13,650 bases of DNA from Spirochaetaceae bacterium (GTDB taxonomy: Bacteria > Spirochaetota > Spirochaetia > Sphaerochaetales > Sphaerochaetaceae), in the NCBI GenBank assembly GCA_016649775.1, contig JAENWY010000034.1, forward strand, positions 1 to 13,650, given 5' to 3'. Shown here one piece after another: positions 7,335 through 13,475 of the stretch (positions are counted from its first letter, which is position 1; the number at the start of each line of letters is the position of its first letter). The notes beneath the pieces are model-generated. The model was not told the DNA's origin. It ran no database searches and saw only the letters and a list, made by a program, of their open reading frames with translations. Position numbers and translations under genes: made by a program.

Positions 7335-8363
7335 TTATATAATTGTGTTTACTTGAACTGAAATTCCTCCAATTGAACCTTTATTTTCCAAATTTATGAT
7401 TAAATCATATCTATGGATACCAAGAGGGGTATTTGTTGTAATTGTTGATGTGGTTGCAGCTTCAATAATTGAGCCTTCATAGTACCATTGATAGTGTAAA
7501 TCACTTATACTAATACCAATAGGTAATTCATTTGGAACGAATGTTAATGTAAAATCTGTATCCACTGTAGGACTTTCTATAGTACTAGTAATTGTTCCGT
7601 CGACAGGAAGTAATACATTGGATATAATTTGCAAACTAAAATGATTGTCTTTATCTCCAACAAGGAAATATAGGAGATCAGAAGAATCTCCTCCAGAGAC
7701 AATCTTCATTGGCGTTACCATTCCGGCGATGCACACCCCGTTACTCATTAATTTTGATGAAACAACATAAGAACCTGCAGCTATATTATTAATAAGTAAA
7801 TCTGCACTATTTCCTTCTTTAAAAATATCTAATATGCAATCATCATTGAGAATAGTTTTTTGTCCTTCTAAAGAAGCAATTGTGTATATAATATCTAAAT
7901 TATCAGTTTCATTAACTTGGTCACCTTGCCAATTATAGGTAATAAAGGCACTACCAATTCCTTCTAGTTTATCTAAACTAATTTCAACATTATTTACATT
8001 ATTAGTTAGATAAATAATTTTTTTACCAGAGGATAAAACTTTATCAAAGTTATTCATTGCATTAACTGATATTGTCCAATAGCCTATTACTAAATCATCA
8101 ATTGAATTTGTTTCACCTGTAAATGTTTTTTCAATTTTTTGATTATTTGGACCATCTAAAGTAACAACATAAGATGTAATAACATCAGAACCATCATCAG
8201 GAAATATATTCCTTGCTCTATCTAGTAAATTATTTGCATCTACCGATATATTTATTGAACATTTTCCTGGTTCAACCTTTTGATTACAGGAACTTAGAAA
8301 TATAGCACATACAATTAATATTGTAATTGCTATAATATTTGATTTTTTATAAACTGACAGCAC
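7335..8363 (-). CDS. Putative lipoprotein with an Ig-like C-terminal segment
   Basis: A protein of 342 residues with a lipoprotein signal: basic N-terminus (YKKSN), hydrophobic core at about 9-22 and lipobox L23-S24-S25-C26, giving a mature N-terminal lipidated cysteine. The body is rich in beta-prone, Asn/Asp/Thr/Ser sequence. After the cysteine comes a domain resembling the surface lipoproteins of spirochaetes that start with a short SVxxxxxRARxI-type block and a VxSYxVTLxGP strand. Near the C-terminus LHYQWYYEGSIIEAAT (about 284-299) resembles the YQWYxNG core of bacterial Ig-like/PKD domains. Function is unknown; surface attachment or glycan binding is conceivable. The start is GTG, chosen because GGGAGG lies 9 nt upstream (8373-8378). 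Transcribed apart from umuDC. Confidence 0.8.
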   Translation of the reverse strand: MLSVYKKSNIIAITILIVCAIFLSSCNQKVEPGKCSINISVDANNLLDRARNIFPDDGSDVITSYVVTLDGPNNQKIEKTFTGETNSIDDLVIGYWTISVNAMNNFDKVLSSGKKIIYLTNNVNNVEISLDKLEGIGSAFITYNWQGDQVNETDNLDIIYTIASLEGQKTILNDDCILDIFKEGNSADLLINNIAAGSYVVSSKLMSNGVCIAGMVTPMKIVSGGDSSDLLYFLVGDKDNHFSLQIISNVLLPVDGTITSTIESPTVDTDFTLTFVPNELPIGISISDLHYQWYYEGSIIEAATTSTITTNTPLGIHRYDLIINLENKGSIGGISVQVNTII

Positions 8364-8398
8364 TTTTAAGTACCTCCCTTTAAGAAATGAGAAAGAAT

Positions 8399-8426
8399 GT
8401 AGTAGAAGGGCCTAATCCTCTACTAC
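8399..8426 (-). promoter_or_regulatory. Hairpin in the leader of the lipoprotein gene
   Basis: GTAGTAGA (8399-8406) and TCTACTAC (8419-8426) form a perfect 8-bp stem, extendable by CC/GG pairing in the loop. It sits about 20 nt upstream of the ribosome site of the lipoprotein gene. A possible -10 (TATAAA, minus strand, 8456-8461) would place it in the 5' leader, though no good -35 is visible. It may stabilise the mRNA or be a protein-binding operator between the divergent genes. A T7 run at 8435-8441 is 8 nt from the stem, too far for a standard plus-strand terminator. Confidence 0.35.
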
Positions 8427-8527
8427 GTAGAATGTTTTTTTAATACCTTCAAATATTTATATGAGCTAAATGTTGTATATGCATTAAAAAAAATGAGGGA
8501 AGTAATAAATTTATAAAAAGGATAATT

Positions 8528-9130
8528 TTGATAAATATGGAAAAACTAGAAATAAGAGATAAAGATTTAAAAAACAATGAAACTTTAATACTTAAACCTT
8601 GTTGGGTTGATTCTCCCGAGGTTATGGTAAAAGTAGTGCTAGAACATGATGAAAGCAATCTAATCGCCACTTTTGAAGTCTTTGAAAAGCAATTAAGAAG
8701 GATGAGTACTCATAACAATGATGAAGTATATGAAGACAGTTGTGTAGAAATTTTTTTGAAAAGAGAAGATGAAGAATTTTATAGAAACTTTGAACTAAGT
8801 GCTACAACCTTTATGCTAGTTGGAAGGGGTAGTTCGAGATATGGTCGAATCCGATATGATATAAGCTATATTGAGAAAATACATAGATCAATTGAAATAT
8901 TAGAAAATAATTCAAATAGATCCCATTACATAATAAAAGAAAGTATAAATCTTAGAGATTGGCATATCTTAAAAGCTGGTGAATCTATAAAAGAATTAAA
9001 AATAGTTGGGAATATATATAAATGTGGTCCCACTTTTGAAAAACTTCATTTTCAATCATTATTTGAAATGGATCCTAATCTTATAAATTTTCATAATGCA
9101 AAATGTTTTAGAAAATTCGAATTTATTTAA
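8528..9130 (+). CDS. Stand-alone CBM9-like (carbohydrate-binding family 9-like) protein
   Basis: A 200-residue protein without signal peptide or membrane segment. YEDSCVEIFLKREDEEFYRNFELSA (about 69-93), a V-x-D-x-x-V-E-x-F-(L/I) strand pair, matches the core of the CBM9-like fold. Near the C-terminus G-N-I-Y-K-C-G and the closing F-H-N-A-K-C-F-R-K-F-E-F block resemble the F-H-x-P-x-x-F-G-x-L-x-F ending of that family. Such solo domains are common in gut bacteria, and their ligand is mostly unknown. The start is uncertain: TTG at 8528 has AAGG 6 nt upstream, while ATG at 8537 lies 15 nt from it. The gene overlaps the tcdA 3' end tail to tail by 8 bp, with no terminator visible. Confidence 0.7.
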   Translation: MINMEKLEIRDKDLKNNETLILKPCWVDSPEVMVKVVLEHDESNLIATFEVFEKQLRRMSTHNNDEVYEDSCVEIFLKREDEEFYRNFELSATTFMLVGRGSSRYGRIRYDISYIEKIHRSIEILENNSNRSHYIIKESINLRDWHILKAGESIKELKIVGNIYKCGPTFEKLHFQSLFEMDPNLINFHNAKCFRKFEFI

Positions 9131-9908
9131 TTAATCTTTTATTAATTGATTTTTCGCCAGTAAATTCAGCTTCATCAGTTAACATTGCTAGTGCATAGTG
9201 GGCTATGGTTAGACCAAAAATTCCAGTTACAGTAGGGAGAGAACCTAATACATTACGTTTTCTTCCTCTTTTAATGGTTTCTTCCTTATTGATGTCCTCA
9301 GCTTTTTCATAATTGTAGCGAACAATTTCTGGAGAAAAGACAACTTTTATGCCACGGCCTACTCCTCTAGCTGTCATTCTTTTTCTAACAATTTTTGCTA
9401 AACGATCTCCATAACTATCAAAAAGATCACTGTATTGAATTAATGATGGATTTCGTTTAAGTGCAGCTCCCATACTACTTATCACTGGTATTTTATTGTT
9501 ATAGCAATATTCTAATAACTGACATTTTGGATTCAAAGAATCAATTGAATCTATTACTAGATCAAATTTTTCAGAAAATATTGTTTCACTTTCTTCTAAG
9601 CTAAAAAAAGATTTTATAACTTGAACATTACAATCTCTATTTATAGATAAAACTCTGTTTTTTGCTTCTTCCGCTTTATCCTTTCCCACTGTATCCCAAG
9701 TTGCTATAATCTGTCTATTTATATTCGATACTGAAATAGTATCAAAATCAACAAGTGTAATATTTCCAACACCGGCTCTAGCTAAAGCTTCTAATGCCAT
9801 CCCACCAACAGCTCCTATTCCAACTATAGCTACATGTTTTTTAAACAATTGTTTTATATTATGTTCACCTACTAGAAGTGATATTCTGGAGAATTGTTCT
9901 GTATTCAT
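9123..9908 (-). CDS. tcdA: tRNA threonylcarbamoyladenosine dehydratase
   Basis: A 261-residue E1-like (ThiF/MoeB superfamily) enzyme that uses ATP to cyclise t6A37 of tRNA to ct6A. The nucleotide-binding loop is GIGAVGG at 30-36. DFD at 54-56, the NINRQ motif at 62-66 and a lysine at 77 are the usual adenylation residues. SSMGAAL, DRLAKIVRKRMTARGV and the C-terminal GSLPTVTGIFGL are characteristic of TcdA (CsdL/YgdL) rather than ThiF or MoeB. ATP is bound in the cytosol. GAGG lies 9 nt before the ATG (9918-9921). The gene's first 44 nt overlap the end of the preceding TatD-like gene, making it the last cistron of the azlC-azlD-tatD-tcdA group. Confidence 0.92.
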   Translation of the reverse strand: MNTEQFSRISLLVGEHNIKQLFKKHVAIVGIGAVGGMALEALARAGVGNITLVDFDTISVSNINRQIIATWDTVGKDKAEEAKNRVLSINRDCNVQVIKSFFSLEESETIFSEKFDLVIDSIDSLNPKCQLLEYCYNNKIPVISSMGAALKRNPSLIQYSDLFDSYGDRLAKIVRKRMTARGVGRGIKVVFSPEIVRYNYEKAEDINKEETIKRGRKRNVLGSLPTVTGIFGLTIAHYALAMLTDEAEFTGEKSINKRLIK

Positions 9909-10533
9909 TATTTATTTCCTCAAAATTTTTTAAATTTATATTTTTAAAAGTTTCTATGAATGACAAAAAATAGTTTTGATAATTATTATCATTATCACTA
10001 TCCCAGTCAGTTTCTATTAAAAAACCTAATTTATCAAACTCTTTAATATTTCTAAAGGCTTTTGTTTTGATAAAGTCAGGATTGATACTAATGTGTACCT
10101 TTAGATTTTTTAATTTTATTGCTACATCCAAACTTGATGAAAAACCATGCAAAATAGTGAGTGGAGGCATATTCCTTTGATGTTTAATTAAAATATTAAT
10201 TAATAGATCATAGGATTTTACACAATGAATTGTTAAGACTTTATTATATTTGTAAGCTAATGTTATGCATTTATCTAGAAATAAAACTTGTTGATTAACA
10301 TTTTTAAATCTTTTATCAAGTCCAATTTCACCAATTTGAAATGATTTATTTAAAAGTAGTTTATGCTCTAATTTTATTAAAATGTTATCTACGTCATATT
10401 CTATTGAAGAATTCATTAATAAACCTAAGGATATTGATTCATTGATTTTATCCCATTCCTCTATCTTATAGGTGCAATAGAAAGCATCAAGTAGGAGTTC
10501 GCTTTGGTTTATATGGCGATGAAAATCAAACAT
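9865..10533 (-). CDS. Short TatD-family metal-dependent hydrolase
   Basis: A 222-residue TIM-barrel hydrolase of the TatD group, shorter than the roughly 260 residues of E. coli TatD. All expected metal ligands are present: H5 and H7 in FHRH, E69 in IGEIGLD, H103 in TIHCVK, H129 in ILHGFS and D176 in IETDWDSD. TatD proteins are DNases with 3'-5' exonuclease activity; other members act as D-aminoacyl-tRNA or quality-control hydrolases, so the exact substrate is open. The usual ETDxP reads ETDWD here. It starts 3 bp after azlD and its 3' end overlaps tcdA by 44 nt. The Lys/Asn-rich sequence and shortened loops mark it as a divergent subfamily, not a truncated copy. Confidence 0.82.
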   Translation of the reverse strand: MFDFHRHINQSELLLDAFYCTYKIEEWDKINESISLGLLMNSSIEYDVDNILIKLEHKLLLNKSFQIGEIGLDKRFKNVNQQVLFLDKCITLAYKYNKVLTIHCVKSYDLLINILIKHQRNMPPLTILHGFSSSLDVAIKLKNLKVHISINPDFIKTKAFRNIKEFDKLGFLIETDWDSDNDNNYQNYFLSFIETFKNINLKNFEEINNEYRTILQNITSSR

Positions 10534-10536
10534 ATA

Positions 10537-10845
10537 CTAAATTACCAAAAACAAATAAGTAACAACTATGCTAGCCAGAATTGAGACAATCATACTTCTT
10601 TTTAAATATCCTAGAATGAATGAGGCTATAACACCACAAAGACCCGCATACCATATTGTGTGAAAATCTAAAATAGCATATGGAAAAATTAAAGCACCTA
10701 ATGCTGCTACTGGTAATAACTCTAATTTACTTTTAATGAAATATGGTAGATTATTTGCAGATTTTGAAAAATATGGAAGAAATCTAGGTATTAAGGTGGC
10801 AATAGCGGCTACTAGTACAATTACAATTATTGATTTTGGTTCCAT
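10537..10845 (-). CDS. azlD: AzlD-type branched-chain amino acid exporter subunit
   Basis: A 102-residue membrane protein with three to four hydrophobic segments (about 5-20, 43-60, 64-80 and 86-101). The conserved T-x-x-P-R-F-L-P-Y at 17-25 and the LPYFIKSKLELLPVAALGAL region are typical of AzlD (YgaH-like), the small partner of AzlC. Together they export valine/isoleucine-type amino acids across the inner membrane. AGGAAGGAAT just before the ATG overlaps the azlC end. There are 3 bp between azlC and azlD, and 3 bp between azlD and the TatD-like gene, so all are one transcript. Confidence 0.9.
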   Translation of the reverse strand: MEPKSIIVIVLVAAIATLIPRFLPYFSKSANNLPYFIKSKLELLPVAALGALIFPYAILDFHTIWYAGLCGVIASFILGYLKRSMIVSILASIVVTYLFLVI

Positions 10846-10848
10846 TTT

Positions 10849-11577
10849 TTATTCCTTCCTAACTATATAACTTCCAATAAAAGAAGCACTAATCATAGCT
10901 ATTACAAAAGACCAACCTGCTGATAAGCTACAAATGCAAACTAAAAAGGTGTTAATAAGAGCTGAGATTCCGCCTATAATTAACACAGGCACTCCATTTT
11001 TTCTTACTTCATTAGACCAAAGAGATGCAAACATAGCATAAAGTGTAACACCCATTGCTGCTTGCAAACTTGAACTTAGCATAGTTCCTAGTAAATATCC
11101 AATTAATGTTCCTGAAACCCATCCTGAGTATGCAGTTAATTCCATTGAGAACAAATATGGAAAATTCAATGTTTGTGTTTTCAAAGTTGCAATTGTAAAA
11201 ATTTCATCTGTTGTTCCAAATGCAATTAAGCATCTTTGTAAAAAAGTAATATCTTGAGGTAATTTGTTATTAATACTTATTCCCATAAATACATATCTAA
11301 AATTTATTAGCATTACTGAAATAAATAATTCAAGCATGAGTGTGCCTGTAGAATAAAGGTTAATAGTTAGAAATTGTCCGCTGCCTGCAAAACTCGTTAA
11401 ACTCATTAAAACAGAAGAAAATAGTGTTATATTTATACCTCTGCATAATAACCCAAAAGCAATAGCTGTTGAAAAATATCCTAAAAGGACAGGAAATCCA
11501 TCAATAATTCCTTGTCTTACACCTAATTCATTTGTACAATTCATTTGTATTATACTATTGTTACTTGCTCTTTTCAT
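10849..11577 (-). CDS. azlC: AzlC-type branched-chain amino acid permease
   Basis: Large subunit of the AzlCD (YgaZH-like) exporter; 242 residues from the ATG at 11577. Visible marks are a first membrane helix GFPVLLGYFSTAIAFGLL (27-44), the family's FAGSGQF (63-69) and INFRYVFMGIS (91-101), followed by further hydrophobic helices to the C-terminus. The start is unsettled. The ATG at 11577 has AAAAGGG close in front. The ATG at 11544 would give 231 residues and lies just after a perfect minus-strand TATAAT (11549-11554). The longer frame beginning at 11625 has no ribosome site and would overlap the divergent gene. First gene of the four-gene minus-strand operon. No Lrp or AzlB regulator is adjacent. 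Confidence 0.88.
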   Translation of the reverse strand: MKRASNNSIIQMNCTNELGVRQGIIDGFPVLLGYFSTAIAFGLLCRGINITLFSSVLMSLTSFAGSGQFLTINLYSTGTLMLELFISVMLINFRYVFMGISINNKLPQDITFLQRCLIAFGTTDEIFTIATLKTQTLNFPYLFSMELTAYSGWVSGTLIGYLLGTMLSSSLQAAMGVTLYAMFASLWSNEVRKNGVPVLIIGGISALINTFLVCICSLSAGWSFVIAMISASFIGSYIVRKE

Positions 11578-11599
11578 CAACCCTTTTAACTGATAGAAT
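11571..11599 (+). promoter_or_regulatory. Candidate promoter of the 11619 gene
   Basis: TTTTCA (11571-11576), a 17-nt spacer, and TAGAAT (11594-11599) preceded by TG at 11591-11592 (extended -10). Transcription would begin about 12 nt before the ATG, just covering the ribosome site GGAGG (11610-11614). It overlaps the beginning of azlC, so the divergent units share a very short control region. Confidence 0.4.
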
Positions 11600-11618
11600 G
11601 TCCAAAAATGGAGGAAAT

Positions 11619-12365
11619 ATGGCATTATTTTTAGATAGCTTAGGACTTAGTAAAGTTAAAGATAATCAGGCTGAAGTATTAAACCTATTTACAGATGTGA
11701 AGAGAGAAAGTGGCCAAGATTATGATTATAAAAAAGTAGAGTATAAAAATGGTCTATCTCTTATTGCAAGAATAGCAAAAGAAGGGACAGACTTGGATAT
11801 AATTGGAGTAGATTCTCATATTAGTAATTCAAGTGTTTGGAAAGCAAAACCTGTAATGAGCTTAGGACAAACAGCAGAATTACCAGCAGTAGTTTTTTCA
11901 TCACTTGATGGCAAAAGTGCTTTTATTGTTAATGTTATTGAAGCTGGTTTATCAAATGCAGTTCTTAAAGAAAACGAAAGTATAAAGTTGCAAGTATGTG
12001 GCTTTCCTGCACAAATGGCTGTTTATAATGATAGAGAAGATTATGAAGACAAAACTGAAGCTCCTTATATGACAGATAAAATGTTATTTCCTTATTATTT
12101 CTTTAATCTCCAAAGTGGTGATATTGATGAAGAACAAAGAAAGTTATATTCAGAAAATATCCTTTTCAATATATATAGTGGAGAAGTGCTTGAAACAGAA
12201 AAGGTTCAATATCTTGATAATAGTGAATACTGTTATTATTCAAAGGTAAAAACAGAATTAGGTAATTTACAATTAATTTATTCCTCTAATATAGTAGCTT
12301 CTCCAGTTAAGAAAGGAAATTATGTTGTAGGATCAGTTTATATTAGTGCTAAAGTTTTAAAATAG
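11619..12365 (+). CDS. Hypothetical protein, 248 residues, unrecognised family
   Basis: I do not recognise this protein. It has 248 residues, no signal peptide or membrane helix, and an acidic, mixed alpha/beta composition. The middle part (about 60-130) alternates strands such as AVVFSSLDGKSAFIVNVIEAG and SIKLQVCGFPAQMAVYND. The end, NYVVGSVYISAKVL, looks like a closing beta hairpin. A compact cytosolic beta-rich fold is likely. The start is the ATG at 11619 because GGAGGAAAT precedes it directly; the frame is open upstream to 11532, but that part lies within azlC and has no ribosome site. It is followed after 90 bp by a TetR-type regulator with its own promoter. A T9 run at 12371-12379 follows the stop, but without a clear stem. 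Confidence 0.75.
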   Translation: MALFLDSLGLSKVKDNQAEVLNLFTDVKRESGQDYDYKKVEYKNGLSLIARIAKEGTDLDIIGVDSHISNSSVWKAKPVMSLGQTAELPAVVFSSLDGKSAFIVNVIEAGLSNAVLKENESIKLQVCGFPAQMAVYNDREDYEDKTEAPYMTDKMLFPYYFFNLQSGDIDEEQRKLYSENILFNIYSGEVLETEKVQYLDNSEYCYYSKVKTELGNLQLIYSSNIVASPVKKGNYVVGSVYISAKVLK

Positions 12366-12394
12366 AGATATTTTTTTTTACAGAATTGCGAATT

Positions 12395-12447
12395 TTGTTA
12401 ATATAGTAAATTAACAAGGTTGACAAGTGTTTGTTAACCTTTATAAT
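12395..12447 (+). promoter_or_regulatory. TetR-gene promoter overlapped by two operator palindromes
   Basis: TTGACA at 12420-12425 and TATAAT at 12442-12447, 16 nt apart, form a near-ideal sigma-70-type promoter. Two adjoining palindromes cover its upstream half. One is TTGTTAA-N9-TTAACAA (12395-12417), perfect. The other is GGTTGACAA-N4-TTGTTAACC (12418-12439), 9-bp arms with one mismatch, which contains the -35. Both are built on the same TTGTTAA half-site, as expected for a dimeric repressor binding twice. Repression of its own gene by the TetR protein at 12456 is the obvious reading. Transcription would start about 12454-12456, leaving no leader. Confidence 0.65.
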
Positions 12448-12455
12448 GTTATTAT

Positions 12456-13010
12456 ATGGCAAATAATGTACTTACTAAAACCGCAATAGCGAATTGTATG
12501 AAGGATTTAATGAATGAACAACCTTTTAGCAAGATATCTGTTTCTTATATCTGCAGAGATTGTCAAATAAATCGTAAAACTTTTTATTATCATTTTTCTG
12601 ATAAATATGAATTGGTCATATGGATATTTGAAACAGACATTATTAATCCTATTATAGAAAAATATTCAACTTTTGATAATTTTGATGCAGCTGGCGAATT
12701 AGTTGAGTATTTATATGAAAATAAAGTTTTTTATAGAAAAGCTTTTGAAGTGACAGGGCCACATAGTCTTAGAGATTATTTATCAAATGCGTTAAAACCT
12801 ACTATAGAAGGATTTTTGGGACCAGAAGTTAATACTGAAATATTACCAATATCAGCTGCTTTTACAGATTTTATTGTTTCTGCACTTCTTAGATGGTTAT
12901 CTCATTTTCCTGTTGCACAACCAGAAGATTTCATGGAACAATTAATCAGTGCAGGTACTGTATTATCAATTAAACTAGCTTCTTCTCTTCATTTTCCAGA
13001 TAGAAAATAA
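12456..13010 (+). CDS. TetR/AcrR-family transcriptional regulator (DhaS-like)
   Basis: A 184-residue regulator. The N-terminal TetR helix-turn-helix spans about 6-52: LTKTAIANCMKDLMNEQPFSK as helix 1, then ISVSYICRDCQINRKTFYYHF with the recognition helix and the T-F-Y-Y-H-F-x-D-K-Y-E-L signature. The C-terminal ligand domain is short and resembles the Firmicute DhaS/YbiH-type group with the Y-L-x-E-N-K-x-F-Y-R-K-A-F block at 87-100. The ligand is unknown. The start at 12456 is needed to keep helix 1 complete, yet no Shine-Dalgarno sequence precedes it, and the -10 ends only 8 nt upstream, which indicates leaderless translation. Likely autoregulated through the TTGTTAA palindromes. Targets may include the neighbouring 11619 gene. 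Confidence 0.88.
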   Translation: MANNVLTKTAIANCMKDLMNEQPFSKISVSYICRDCQINRKTFYYHFSDKYELVIWIFETDIINPIIEKYSTFDNFDAAGELVEYLYENKVFYRKAFEVTGPHSLRDYLSNALKPTIEGFLGPEVNTEILPISAAFTDFIVSALLRWLSHFPVAQPEDFMEQLISAGTVLSIKLASSLHFPDRK

Positions 13011-13111
13011 GGCCTCAATTTTGATATCATTACATTTGTAATTTCATATATTTTTTTATATATTCTCTGCTTTTATATTTTATTTTACAAATCATTAAAC
13101 TTTAAATTGAT

Positions 13112-13144
13112 ACCTTTTATCTTTGTTTATAAAAGGTTTGTTTT
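13112..13144 (+). terminator. Probable terminator of the TetR gene
   Basis: ACCTTTTAT (13112-13120) and ATAAAAGGT (13129-13137) form a perfect 9-bp stem with an 8-nt loop, followed by TTGTTTT on the plus strand. The stem is AT-rich, so efficiency may be low. It lies about 100 bp after the TetR stop and is the only good hairpin-plus-T candidate there. Confidence 0.45.
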
Positions 13145-13194
13145 ACTACATAAAACACTTGTTAGGTTTTCTCTTTTTGGTATTCATTTATAAC

Positions 13195-13214
13195 TAGATT
13201 ATAGGTATAATCTA
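13195..13214. repeat. Perfect 20-bp palindrome (9-2-9)
   Basis: TAGATTATA and TATAATCTA surround GG. It reads the same on both strands apart from the centre and contains a -10-like TATAAT in both directions, but no matching -35 is visible at the proper distance. It is unlike the TTGTTAA operators at 12395-12439. It could be an operator for a lost gene or a chance symmetry. Confidence 0.4.
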
Positions 13215-13475
13215 TGATTACTCTTTTGGTTTCTACTTCAATAATCCCTTTAAGTTAGGTGTGAAATAAGTTTATTAAATTCTATCTTCTTCTCTAATCC
13301 CTAGCTTTTGTTTCTTTAGAATTCTCATTTACAATACATTTTAACTTACTTCTTTAAAACTTTACCCACAGATACTAACGAAGCCTCAATATCAAGATAT
13401 ATATATTTGAAAAAATGAAATTAGTGACATGGGTTATGTTTAAATCAATGAAAGTATATTTGAATTTATTGAGGT

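Larger units (their letters stand above)
13011..13475. other. Long AT-rich gene-free stretch downstream of the TetR gene
   Basis: No intact gene or RNA gene is visible on either strand. It holds a probable terminator (13112-13137), a 20-bp palindrome (13195-13214) and short repeats of CCTCAAT. The minus strand has broken open stretches around 13170-13260, but I cannot assign them to any family. It looks like decayed sequence leading into the broken TetR-type gene. Confidence 0.5.

Noticed and set aside
8399..8441. Plus-strand intrinsic terminator (hairpin then T7)
   Set aside because: No plus-strand gene ends upstream, and 8 nt separate the stem from the T run.
8449..8670. Minus-strand open frame of 73 codons
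   Set aside because: It lies opposite the start of the CBM9-like gene, has no ribosome site and a low-complexity Ser/Leu/Ile composition; it is a shadow frame.
11532..11618. 29-codon upstream extension of the 248-residue protein
   Set aside because: It lies within the 5' part of azlC, has no ribosome site, and GGAGG directly before 11619 fixes the start there.
11578..11625. 16-codon N-terminal extension of azlC
   Set aside because: It would run into the divergent gene's start, has no ribosome site, and AzlC proteins do not need it.
12361..12380. Terminator after the 11619 gene (T9 run)
   Set aside because: The T run is not preceded by a GC-containing stem, so I do not call it a terminator.
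13170..13290. Minus-strand open stretches that might be a transposase remnant
   Set aside because: Several stops and no recognisable motif; there is not enough to name a family.
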